64,000 nt of DNA, taken from contig JABAAE010000002.1 of NCBI GenBank assembly GCA_014238905.1, forward strand, positions 390,212 to 454,211. Direction: 5' to 3'. Of this stretch, positions 26,150 to 34,488 are shown one piece after another; position 1 is the first letter of the stretch; each line of letters begins with the position of its first letter. The stretch is from Planctomycetota bacterium (lineage in GTDB: Bacteria; Planctomycetota; Planctomycetia; Pirellulales; Pirellulaceae). A program made the translations under genes and the position numbers. The notes beneath the pieces are model-generated. The model worked only from the letters and a program-made list of their open reading frames with translations. It did no database searches and was not told the origin of the DNA.

Positions 26150-28201
26150 ATGTATGAGTCGCATTTTAAATTCACCTCACGCCCCTTTAACGCCACCCCC
26201 CATCCAGATTGCTTTTTTCCAAATCAATCTGCCAAGGCTGCGTTGAATTCGGTGGTTTCCTGCATTCAGCGGGCTGCGGGGACTGCACTGGTCGTCGGTG
26301 GATCTGGAATCGGCAAATCGCTGTTTCTCCATGTCCTGGGAAAACACTTTCAAAAAAGTCATAGTGTCGTCATCCTGGAATCAGCCAGCCTGACATCAAG
26401 AAGAGAATTGCTTCAAAGCATCCTGTTTGAACTTGGGCTTCCGTATCGCGGAATGGAAGAAGGTGAACTTCGACTGACCCTGATGGATTACCTGAAGCCA
26501 AGTGACCATTGTCCCAACGGATTATTGCTGTGCGTGGACGAAGCACATCTTCTGCAAGTCAACCTCCTGGAGGAAATGCGGATGATCACCAACCTGGTTC
26601 GCGAAGGACGACCCCGGGCACAACTCGTTTTGGCGGGCAATCCCTCTATTGAGGAAAAGATTTCGGATCCAAAACTCGAATCGCTGAATCAACGAATTGT
26701 CGTTCGAGCCTATCTCGATTCCATGTCTCAGTCGGAATGCCGCAACTACATTCAAGCCTGTACCGAATACGCTGGACAGCTGGTTGAAAATATTTTTGAT
26801 GAAGACTCAATCGAAGCCGTCTTCGTGGCCACCAATGGCATTCCACGACTCATCAATCAAGTCTGTGATCATGCCATGGTTTTGGCCGTTGCAGATGGAG
26901 TGAATCGCATCACCAGCGAAATCATCAACGAAGCCTGGTCCGATATTCAGAGGTTACCGGTCCAATGGCATATGGTGGGTCAACCCTCGCAAACAGAAAA
27001 CGAACACGTAGTTGAATTTGGATCGCTGGAGGACGAGTCATTTCCTGCAAGCAATGAAATTGATTTTTCCCAGCAGGCTGAGCAGGGAATCGTCAGTCCG
27101 CTGAACGAAATTGAAGAATCGAGCTTGGAGATCGAAGCCGATGCCACCGCTGATCAACCGCTTGAAGAGGAACAGAAATTCGTTTTTGAGGGTCCGTCCA
27201 ATCCTTTTCTCGAGTCTTTTCCCGACGAAAAATTGGTTGTGGATTCTTTTTCTCAAGTCATCGGACACTCGCCGCTCAAGCCATTTCGACCAGCCAATCC
27301 AACACATCAGCCGAAAACCGAAAATTCCCCTCTCGAATCCTTGTCACCCCAGCCTAACGATGCTGCTCCAGAAGAATTCGCCAATCAGGACGACAGATTC
27401 CCTGTCGGCACCGAGAACAATACTGCTACATTTGAGGACCAATCCTCCGCCATGGATCAGCCTGCTGAATTATCTCATCCCCTGGAAACACCTGATGTCG
27501 ATCCCCAAGAGTCAACCTTGGAACAATATCTCAGCGAACATAATGAAGCGATCACATTTGGTGTGGGACAGGGCATGTCCTCGGATAGCTTACTTTCCCA
27601 ATTACCCGACCCATCAGAGGACTCACCAGCCAAAGAGGACAACTCGGTAGACCACGACTCTCCCGTAAACCAAGCGGTTAATCCTTTGCTCCAAGAAGAT
27701 ATCGCCATCCCTGATTCGAAAGATCCCACCAATGTGGCACCACTCAGCCCAGCGGATTTTGCATCCCTTTCCAACTTGATGTCATCCAAAGATTTCCCAA
27801 CATCGATTCGCCCTTCAGAGGCTGAAGGAGAGGCTATTGCCCACGAAAAAATGAGCAATGGCCAGGACGAAGACGAAACAACGCCTGATGAAAATCAGCC
27901 CGAAACGACGTTGACGAGCCAAGCCAAAGCCGCCGAATTGATTAACGATTCCATTTCGGGTATTCAGGCTGATCTCCAGTCTGTTTCGTTTTCGGCTCAA
28001 GACGAAAACCTTGGATCCAACGACGACCGGGATATGATCATTGTTGAACCAGATCCAGAAACACCGATGGCACCCCCGTCCGACCGCCAACCTGATGCCG
28101 AAGCTACAAAAGAAACCGACACCGCCGAAACCGAAAACGCTCTCCGCCAGGCCAAACGCGAAGATTACCAGCGATTATTTGATCGATTAAGGAAAGGCTA
28201 A
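26150..28201 (+). CDS. ExeA-like AAA ATPase with long acidic C-terminal tail
   Basis: 683 residues starting MYESHFKFTSRPFNATPHPD, the classic N-terminus of ExeA/TniB-type and exosortase-locus ATPases. Walker A is GGSGIGKS (50-57), Walker B LLLCVDEAH (about 125-133), sensor-like LVLAGNPSIEEK and the arginine NQRI follow, and the domain ends near 270 (NGIPRLINQVCDHAMVLA). From about 275 to 660 the chain is acidic, Pro/Ser/Glu-rich and probably disordered, ending in a basic helix (RQAKREDYQRLFDRLRKG). Known: ExeA-family ATPases of exosortase-type EPS loci sit beside chain-length and kinase genes. Inferred: this is the energy-using member here. The tail is far longer than in the usual ~300-residue family member. 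Confidence 0.85.
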   Translation: MYESHFKFTSRPFNATPHPDCFFPNQSAKAALNSVVSCIQRAAGTALVVGGSGIGKSLFLHVLGKHFQKSHSVVILESASLTSRRELLQSILFELGLPYRGMEEGELRLTLMDYLKPSDHCPNGLLLCVDEAHLLQVNLLEEMRMITNLVREGRPRAQLVLAGNPSIEEKISDPKLESLNQRIVVRAYLDSMSQSECRNYIQACTEYAGQLVENIFDEDSIEAVFVATNGIPRLINQVCDHAMVLAVADGVNRITSEIINEAWSDIQRLPVQWHMVGQPSQTENEHVVEFGSLEDESFPASNEIDFSQQAEQGIVSPLNEIEESSLEIEADATADQPLEEEQKFVFEGPSNPFLESFPDEKLVVDSFSQVIGHSPLKPFRPANPTHQPKTENSPLESLSPQPNDAAPEEFANQDDRFPVGTENNTATFEDQSSAMDQPAELSHPLETPDVDPQESTLEQYLSEHNEAITFGVGQGMSSDSLLSQLPDPSEDSPAKEDNSVDHDSPVNQAVNPLLQEDIAIPDSKDPTNVAPLSPADFASLSNLMSSKDFPTSIRPSEAEGEAIAHEKMSNGQDEDETTPDENQPETTLTSQAKAAELINDSISGIQADLQSVSFSAQDENLGSNDDRDMIIVEPDPETPMAPPSDRQPDAEATKETDTAETENALRQAKREDYQRLFDRLRKG

Positions 28202-28246
28202 CACCGGATTCTCCCCGGACCACCTATTATCCAGACAGCGAACTCC

Positions 28247-29431
28247 ATGAATGCCAATCGAGTCACCGAATTAAATAACCAGTCCGTCAACCTGACCGAT
28301 AATGAACTGTCATTTGTTGATAAGTTCAGCGTCACGCTGCCCCTCAACGAACTGCCAGAAATTATCATTGTCTCCGAAAAATCAAAGCCTGGTGCTGTGA
28401 GCCGAAAAACGGAACCATCACGGCCGACGGTCATTCCCTTTCATTCGTCCGCAGCAGCCAAGTCAGACAGCGATGCATTATCGATTAATCACTCGGAAAA
28501 ACTGCCGGAGGCAGCTGGGAATCCTTCCACCAAAGAATCAACTTTGGAACCTCATCTAAACCTGGCCGAATTACCCGTTGACGAAATTGACATTCAATCC
28601 GGTGAAAACGATTTAAAAAATCCTACTGGAAATCCCACACTTGATGATGCCAATCCGGTCACTCCATCCTCTCCAGTCGCCACGACCCCTTCTGTAGTGA
28701 CGACAACGACCGGCGCAGAAGAGGATCATCTGCCGACACTTATTTCAGATCAAGAAAATCTGGAGGTCAATCTCGCTTCGGAATATCAAGCGATTGAATC
28801 CAAATCGCCAGAATCGGTGTTTCGAATTGAGGAGTTTAACCAATTCGGTAGCCGTTTTGAACAAATCACCATTCGAGTAGAACAGGAGCTTGAAAATCGG
28901 GCTGCCAACGCGTTGGTCTTTACGGCGCCGGAACCTTTGCCACAGCAAAGCCTGTTGCTACACAACATCATCTCGGTGCTTGCCAATCGCAATCCAACGA
29001 TGCGAGTGATCTCAATTCAAGCCACCACTGGCGAATCCAAAAATGAGGATTTCCCTCTAGGCATTGGGCATGTACTGGCTCAGGAAAACGAACTCGATGA
29101 AGTCGTTCTTCCCACCACGATAGATAATTTAGATTACCTTGCATTTTCTGACTCCCATGCCATATCGGGTGCGACAACAGGACTCGGCTCCACTTTTAAA
29201 TCGCGCGCGACCCGAATCATCTCGGAACTAAAAAAACACTACGATTTAATTGCGATCAATGCGTATCCGGCAAAACACGCCGAAACCGCTGTCTGGGCCG
29301 GACTGGCAGACGCAACCTACCTGCTTATGAATAAGGACCAAACCGACGAGGAATCCGCTTTTTCCTCGACCGTGCAACTTCGAAAAAACGGCGCGCGACT
29401 GGTTGGCTGCATTCTCACCGAAGAGGAATAG
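28247..29431 (+). CDS. CpsD/BY-kinase-like protein with degenerate P-loop
   Basis: 394 residues: an N-terminal disordered region (about 1-190) rich in Ser, Thr, Pro and acidic residues, then a C-terminal domain with the order of a bacterial tyrosine kinase/MinD fold. ANALVFTAPEPLPQQSLLLHN stands where VxFTSxxPGEGKTT normally sits, so the Walker A Gly-Lys-Ser/Thr is gone (PLPQQS, 230-235). The Walker A' aspartates are missing (VISIQATTGES) and Walker B reads DLIAINAYP with Asn for Asp. Later elements fit: GIGHVLAQENELDEVVLPTTIDNLDYLAF and NGARLVGCILTEEE. No Tyr-rich tail is present. It probably cannot bind ATP; a structural or regulatory role is inferred. The next gene starts eight bases after its stop. 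Confidence 0.75.
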   Translation: MNANRVTELNNQSVNLTDNELSFVDKFSVTLPLNELPEIIIVSEKSKPGAVSRKTEPSRPTVIPFHSSAAAKSDSDALSINHSEKLPEAAGNPSTKESTLEPHLNLAELPVDEIDIQSGENDLKNPTGNPTLDDANPVTPSSPVATTPSVVTTTTGAEEDHLPTLISDQENLEVNLASEYQAIESKSPESVFRIEEFNQFGSRFEQITIRVEQELENRAANALVFTAPEPLPQQSLLLHNIISVLANRNPTMRVISIQATTGESKNEDFPLGIGHVLAQENELDEVVLPTTIDNLDYLAFSDSHAISGATTGLGSTFKSRATRIISELKKHYDLIAINAYPAKHAETAVWAGLADATYLLMNKDQTDEESAFSSTVQLRKNGARLVGCILTEEE

Positions 29432-29439
29432 AATTCATC

Positions 29440-30381
29440 GTGACACTTGCACTGGTCACCGGTGGAGCCGGATTTATTGGCTCCCACATTGTCGATGAAC
29501 TCCTGGCCAAAAATCTTGAGGTTCGGGTGATTGACAATCTTTCCACTGGAAATCGAGATCATCTGGCCCACGTAGAGGGTGAAATTGAGTTCGTCGAAGG
29601 TGACATCAATGATAGCCAAACCATGGCCAAAGTCGTGCAAAACGCTGACTTGGTTTTCCATCAAGCAGCGTTAGCGTCTGTGCCGCTGAGTCTTGAAAAG
29701 CCGCTCGTGGTTCATCAAGCGTGTGCGACAGGAACGCTTGCTGTGCTGGAACATGCCAAAAATGCCGGTGTGCAGCGGGTCATTTATGCCGCCTCGAGTA
29801 GCTGTTATGGCGACCAACCCTTTTCCGCCAAGCGAGAATCCGATCGCTTAAATCCGCTAAGTCCCTATGCCGCTGCAAAAATCGCAGGAGAAATGTACTG
29901 CCAGGCGTACTACCATTCCTTCGGTCTGGAAACGGTAGGCATTCGCTACTTCAATGTTTTTGGACCGAGACAGGACCCCAACAGTCCCTATTCTGCAGTC
30001 ATTCCTTTGTTCATCACACGCATGCTCGCCGGTGAGCAACCAACCATTTTTGGGGACGGCTATCAATCTCGTGACTTTACTTTTGTTCAAAATGTTGTGG
30101 CCGGAAACATGGCAGCGGCCACTGCAGAAAATGTTGGTGGGCAGGTTTTCAACATAGCTGATGGACGGTCAACCGATCTGTTGACGCTCATTGAGTGTTT
30201 AAACAAACTTCTGGGAACGGCCATCGAACCCGCACACCATCCCCCACGTTCAGGAGATGTACGCGAGAGCCTTGCCGATATTTCTAAAGCAGTGGACGAA
30301 CTCGGCTACCAACCGCAAGTTCGATTTGAGGAAGGGTTAGAGCAATCGGTCGACTATTACCGGAGTATCATCGATCGATAG
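29440..30381 (+). CDS. NAD-dependent sugar-nucleotide epimerase (GalE/WbpP-like)
   Basis: A 313-residue extended short-chain dehydrogenase. The Rossmann motif is GGAGFIGSH, followed by VIDNLSTGN and VEGDINDSQTM. The catalytic set is SSSCYG and YAAAK (Tyr-x-x-x-Lys) with FNVFGPRQDP, typical of UDP-glucose/UDP-GlcNAc 4-epimerases and UDP-glucuronate-type enzymes. It would supply a precursor for the polysaccharide made with the three upstream genes. It begins with GTG at 29440, eight bases after the previous stop. The exact sugar cannot be assigned. Confidence 0.9.
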   Translation: MTLALVTGGAGFIGSHIVDELLAKNLEVRVIDNLSTGNRDHLAHVEGEIEFVEGDINDSQTMAKVVQNADLVFHQAALASVPLSLEKPLVVHQACATGTLAVLEHAKNAGVQRVIYAASSSCYGDQPFSAKRESDRLNPLSPYAAAKIAGEMYCQAYYHSFGLETVGIRYFNVFGPRQDPNSPYSAVIPLFITRMLAGEQPTIFGDGYQSRDFTFVQNVVAGNMAAATAENVGGQVFNIADGRSTDLLTLIECLNKLLGTAIEPAHHPPRSGDVRESLADISKAVDELGYQPQVRFEEGLEQSVDYYRSIIDR

Positions 30382-30936
30382 AATGGAGCTGACCCCAACA
30401 CGGGATCGCCCCGCCTCCAGACTGGCTGTCACTCTTTCACTGGACTCGTCTATCGATAACGCCCCTCTTTATCAGGTCGTCGGGAGGCGCCCAATTCCGG
30501 TGGAACCCACCTGATCAGGGTGATTCATCCAACAGGACGACGACTCCATTGGCTCGATGATTGACCCTTGAAAAGGGCTCTCTTGTAGGCGTATTTCATT
30601 CATCATTGGCGCCCTAAACGACCTCGGTTTGTATTCACCGCCGCTGCTGATGGCACCTATAACGCTTCCAATGTGAAAAAATTGAGAGGGCCATCAACAC
30701 AACTCAAACCGCCTACGGGATCTGAGTGGACTAAAACGATTAATCCGATGGCGAGAATGGAACGCAGTTAAGGGAATCTAACACCCCCAAACAACTGGTA
30801 AGTGTGGCACAACCGCAATTAAGGAATTGTCTTGGCTGCGGGGAATACACTCAGCACAATCGTTGATAAACTAACGCCTATCAGCCGGACAGCACCTTGG
30901 ATCGAATCAGGTGGGGTCACTTATGGAAAAGTGTTT

Positions 30937-30956
30937 AAGGGGATATAATTCTCCTT
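30937..30956 (+). promoter_or_regulatory. Imperfect palindrome centred on a perfect -10 box, upstream of gap
   Basis: The 20-base AAGGGGATATAATTCTCCTT has matching arms apart from one G-T mismatch and contains TATAAT at 30944-30949. The -35 position (30921-30926, TTATGG) is weak. It lies about 220 bases before the gap start codon. Promoter-operator function is a suggestion only. Confidence 0.3.
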
Positions 30957-31156
30957 CGGATAAGTAGGCTTGGCGTTGCAGCCGGTTGATCTCGACAGAA
31001 CAGGCATTGGGTTGGGTTCTCGATCCATTCTACCGATCAATAGCCGACGTAGTTTTTACGCGGAATGCCTTTCGAGTCTTCGTTGCGGATATAAATATTC
31101 CCGACAGCGGTCGGTAGTTTTTCAGACCTAGACTCTCGCACATATAACAAAATTCC

Positions 31157-31163
31157 AAAGGAG
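31157..31163 (+). promoter_or_regulatory. Strong ribosome binding site of gap
   Basis: AAAGGAG lies eight bases before the GTG start at 31172 and fixes that unusual start codon. Confidence 0.8.
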
Positions 31164-31171
31164 ATTTTTTC

Positions 31172-32197
31172 GTGGCAATTAAAGTTGCAATTAATGGTTT
31201 TGGGCGAATCGGTCGTTTGACCCTTCGAAATCTCATCGAACGCGGAGACGAGTTTGAAATCGTTGGCGTTAACGATCTAACAGACAATCGCACCTTAGCG
31301 ACGCTGTTGAAGTATGACAGTATTCATGGTCGATTCCCGGGAGATGTTGATCACACCGAGAATTCCCTCATTGTCAACGGCAAGTCGATTCATACCTACG
31401 CCGAACGCGATCCTGCCGCTTTGCCTTGGGGCGATTTAGGTGTCGACATCTGTGTAGAAAGCACCGGAGTTTTCACCGCCCGAAAAACAGATGCGAAGCC
31501 AGGCTACGATTCGCACCTGGTTGCCGGCGCCAAACGGGTAGTTCTTTCTGCTCCGGCAAAAGATGGTGCTGACCTGACCTGCGTTATGGGCGTCAACGAC
31601 GACCAACTGGGCCCGGAATTGAAATGTGTTTCTAACGCGAGTTGTACCACCAACTGCCTGGCACCTGTTGCAAAGGTTCTCAACGATACGTTTGGAATTG
31701 AAAGCGGTTTGATGACCACCGTGCATGCCTACACCAATGATCAAAACATGCAGGATCAGCCACATTCCGATCCGTATCGAGCACGCGCCGGCGCATTGAA
31801 CATCATTCCGACCTCGACCGGTGCCGCCAAAGCGGTTGGGCTTGTCATTCCAGAGCTCAACGGAAAGTTAACCGGCATTGCAATGCGTGTTCCAGTTGCA
31901 ACTGGATCGGTCGTTGACTTGACCGTCAACCTTGCTAAAGAAGCCAGCAAGGAATCCATCAATGCGGCTGTCAAAGCTGCCGCTGATGGGCCGATGAAAG
32001 GATTCCTCTGTTATACCGAAGACCCCATCGTTTCATCAGACATTATTGATGATCCGCATAGCTCGATATTTGCAGCTGATTTCACTCAGGTACTTGGTGA
32101 CACCGGTAAATTGGTCAAAGTTGTCAGCTGGTATGACAATGAATGGGGCTACAGTTGCCGGACAGCTGATTTGTGCTCAATACTCGGTAAAATGTAA
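31172..32197 (+). CDS. gap: Glyceraldehyde-3-phosphate dehydrogenase, type I
   Basis: A 341-residue glycolytic enzyme. It has NAD-binding [14 protein letters not shown], the catalytic Cys158 in [12 protein letters not shown], the base His in [10 protein letters not shown], and the C-terminal [29 protein letters not shown] is typical of the catabolic, NAD-using class. It interconverts glyceraldehyde-3-phosphate and 1,3-bisphosphoglycerate. Translation starts at GTG 31172, set by a strong upstream ribosome site. A clear intrinsic terminator follows, so it is probably a single-gene unit. Confidence 0.98.
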   Translation: MAIKVAINGFGRIGRLTLRNLIERGDEFEIVGVNDLTDNRTLATLLKYDSIHGRFPGDVDHTENSLIVNGKSIHTYAERDPAALPWGDLGVDICVESTGVFTARKTDAKPGYDSHLVAGAKRVVLSAPAKDGADLTCVMGVNDDQLGPELKCVSNASCTTNCLAPVAKVLNDTFGIESGLMTTVHAYTNDQNMQDQPHSDPYRARAGALNIIPTSTGAAKAVGLVIPELNGKLTGIAMRVPVATGSVVDLTVNLAKEASKESINAAVKAAADGPMKGFLCYTEDPIVSSDIIDDPHSSIFAADFTQVLGDTGKLVKVVSWYDNEWGYSCRTADLCSILGKM

Positions 32198-32223
32198 TGG
32201 ATTCAGAAGAATGAAATCGTGAC

Positions 32224-32254
32224 AGCCGTGATGATTCATCACGGCTTTTTTTTT
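32224..32254 (+). terminator. Intrinsic terminator of gap
   Basis: AGCCGTGATG (32224-32233), loop ATT, then CATCACGGCT (32237-32246) form a perfect 10-bp stem followed by a run of nine T (32246-32254). It begins 27 bases after the gap stop codon. Confidence 0.93.
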
Positions 32255-32348
32255 GCCATCGTCCTACGTCTACTTTGATCTCATTTGTTTTGCTTGATCA
32301 ATTTTTTGATCATTTTTCTTATCGACCCACCAGAAAGTCGATCTTCCA

Positions 32349-33134
32349 ATGAACCCGAATCCAAATTGGCAATTACCAACGGGAGTTTCTCATGGAACCA
32401 TGGAGTATTTCCATAGTGATTCGATTGCTGAAGATTATGACGAGTACTTTGAATACACCTCTCTTTTTTCACTCGATGAGTCCATTTTAAAGGAAGAATT
32501 GCGATCTGTTTCTCAACAGGGATTCGTCGCCGACTTCGGGTGCGGCACTGGACGATCTCTTGTGTCCGCCTGCGAATTGGGATTTAAAGGACTGGCGATC
32601 GACATGTCGTTACCGATGCTAAATATCGTCCAACAAAAATCTCTGCAGCACCAATTTGAAATCAGCTGTGTCAAAGCCAACCTGGTTGAACTGAATGGGT
32701 TCCGCGACAACATCGCCGAGCACGGGGTCTGCCTGTTCAGCACGCTCGGGATGATTCAGGGTGACAACAACCGACTTGCGGCAATGCGGCATTTTCGTCG
32801 GTTGATTAAGCCTGGAGGAAAATTAATTCTTCACGTTCATAACTATTGGTTCAACCTGTACGACCCAGGGGGTCCCAAGTGGATGCTGCATAATGCATGG
32901 CAAGCCTGTCGCTCATCCAATATTGAAAGAGGGGATCGATTGTATCCCTACCGTGGCGTCTACAATATGTTTCTACATGTTTTTACACGATCAGAAATAC
33001 GAAATCTTACCTCACGAGCTGGATTTCAAAAGATTCGATTCATTCCATTGAACCCCGTACGGATGAATCGGTTGTCGCATGGGTGGTGGTTCAGCTCCCT
33101 CAGGTGTAATGGGTGGATTATCGTCTGCGAGTAA
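32349..33134 (+). CDS. SAM-dependent methyltransferase, class I
   Basis: A 261-residue protein with the AdoMet motif I VADFGCGTGR (about 60-69), motif II-like GLAIDMSLPMLNIV, and motif post-III LIKPGGKLILHVHNYWFNLYDPGG. The N-terminal YFHSDSIAEDYDEYFEY is typical for small-molecule or lipid-quinone methyltransferases. The substrate is unknown. The ATG at 32349 lacks a strong ribosome site. A 20-bp tandem duplication begins about 110 bases downstream. Confidence 0.85.
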   Translation: MNPNPNWQLPTGVSHGTMEYFHSDSIAEDYDEYFEYTSLFSLDESILKEELRSVSQQGFVADFGCGTGRSLVSACELGFKGLAIDMSLPMLNIVQQKSLQHQFEISCVKANLVELNGFRDNIAEHGVCLFSTLGMIQGDNNRLAAMRHFRRLIKPGGKLILHVHNYWFNLYDPGGPKWMLHNAWQACRSSNIERGDRLYPYRGVYNMFLHVFTRSEIRNLTSRAGFQKIRFIPLNPVRMNRLSHGWWFSSLRCNGWIIVCE

Positions 33135-33525
33135 GTTCTTGGCCCAGCTAAATCAGCCCGATAAAAAGTCAGCTGAGTGCCTAAGGTTATCACTCACTTC
33201 CAGCAACTCATGGTTGAACATTCTCACACCAGCACTATGCTGGCTAAATCATGGCTGAGCTGACTAAATCATGGCTGAGCTGGCTGTATCAAGGAACTGG
33301 CAGAGTCGATCAGAAGCGATGAACAAAATCCGGTTGGCCCTTTTCATTTCTATTTGAAATTTCCTGTTTTTTTTAAATGCTGACCTCAACTTTCAATGCC
33401 CCCAACCGGATTGGCGGAGGCTGATCTATCGCCCCACTGTTGAGGCCTGTCTCGCTTGCCCGGCAAGTCGAATGACGACTACCATTGTCTTGTAGAATAC
33501 TGACCACCTATCATTCTTTTCTTCC
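33135..33525. other. Gene-free spacer with a tandem repeat
   Basis: No gene is visible. The middle carries 20-bp direct repeats; the rest shows nothing recognisable. Confidence 0.4.
33241..33300. repeat. 20-bp tandem repeat, two good copies and one decayed
   Basis: TGGCTAAATCATGGCTGAGC (33241-33260) is followed by the same with one mismatch (TGACTAA, 33261-33280) and then a diverged third unit (33281-33300). Confidence 0.85.
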
Positions 33526-34308
33526 ATGGACGACCACATGACGGATGCCTTTAATACCGAGTCAAATAGCGGCAGCCCCTTGCAGCCTGCCTGGCAACCC
33601 CTGCCCACGATCGAACGCCGGATTTTTGGTGTTCTGGTCGAAAAAGCGAAAACGACTCCCGATGCATATCCCCTCACGATTAACGCCATCACGACCGGGG
33701 CCAACCAAAAAAGCAATCGCAGCCCCTTGATGAGCCTCGAACCGATCGACGTGGAAAACGCCCTCGATTATTTAAGAAAATTGGGGGCAGTCTCCGAGGT
33801 TCAGGGTGGTGGTCGAATGCCCAAATACAGGCATCGAGTTTACGAATGGCTAGGCGTCAACAAGGTCGAAGCAGCCGTGATGACAGAATTACTACTCAGG
33901 GGAGAGCAAACTCTGGGTGAGCTGCGAGCACGAGCAGCTCGAATGGAACCGATCAATGACGTAGCTAGCCTAAAACCGATTCTTGCGGATCTACAGAAAA
34001 GGGGGTTAATTCAGGCTCTCACTCCCCAAGGGCGAGGACAAATCGTCACCCACTGTCTCTATACCGCCGACCAGCAGGTGAAGCTATTAAGAAAACACGG
34101 ATCCGGCGATGAAAAATTCCAATTGGAAAGTGACACCACATCCGCTGCGGGAGTTCATGCGGCCCCTCCATTCAGCCAAACACCAACCAACGACGAACCA
34201 ACCGATGACAAACGAATCTGCCAGCTCGAGACTGAACTTCAATCTCTCAGAGGTAGCGTGGCAGAAATCGAACGCCGCTTGACGGCAATCGAACAACTCA
34301 TTCAATAA
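33526..34308 (+). CDS. YceH family (DUF480) winged-helix protein
   Basis: A 260-residue protein. After a polar N-terminus comes the DUF480 core: TIERRIFGVLVEKAKTTPDAYPLTINAI, CNQKSNR-type GANQKSNRSPLMSLE, and VMTELLLRGEQTLGELRARAARM, the paired winged-helix pattern of YceH. The C-terminus adds a Pro/Thr linker and a coiled coil (LETELQSLRGSVAEIERRLTAIEQL). The family's role is not established. The start may be 33526 or the ATG at 33538 (MTDAF). Confidence 0.92.
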   Translation: MDDHMTDAFNTESNSGSPLQPAWQPLPTIERRIFGVLVEKAKTTPDAYPLTINAITTGANQKSNRSPLMSLEPIDVENALDYLRKLGAVSEVQGGGRMPKYRHRVYEWLGVNKVEAAVMTELLLRGEQTLGELRARAARMEPINDVASLKPILADLQKRGLIQALTPQGRGQIVTHCLYTADQQVKLLRKHGSGDEKFQLESDTTSAAGVHAAPPFSQTPTNDEPTDDKRICQLETELQSLRGSVAEIERRLTAIEQLIQ

Positions 34309-34488
34309 AAACCAAAGTTGCCGCTGTGCATTTCTGTGACATCTTCTCCGCTTGACTTTTGCAGATTTAACCAGCGATAACAAACGGGACCACCTACGTT
34401 TTCACAAAAAACAAAGCGGAATAATGGCAAGTGATTGGCATTAAGCTTGAGTAAAGATCGGCAAGAGTTGTTTAGATAGAAAGATGCC

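Larger units (their letters stand above)
30382..31171. other. 790-base gene-free stretch upstream of gap
   Basis: No coding frame on either strand looks real. Apart from the palindrome with TATAAT near 30944 and the ribosome site at 31157, no repeats or RNA gene were recognised. It is one of the two longest empty stretches in the window and may hold a regulatory leader or an unrecognised small RNA. Confidence 0.5.

Noticed and set aside
31120..31148. gap promoter with TTTCAG and TATAAC
   Set aside because: The -35 is weak and the implied start would leave almost no leader before the ribosome site.
31030..31293. Minus-strand frame upstream of gap
   Set aside because: It overlaps the gap 5' end antisense and has no domain.
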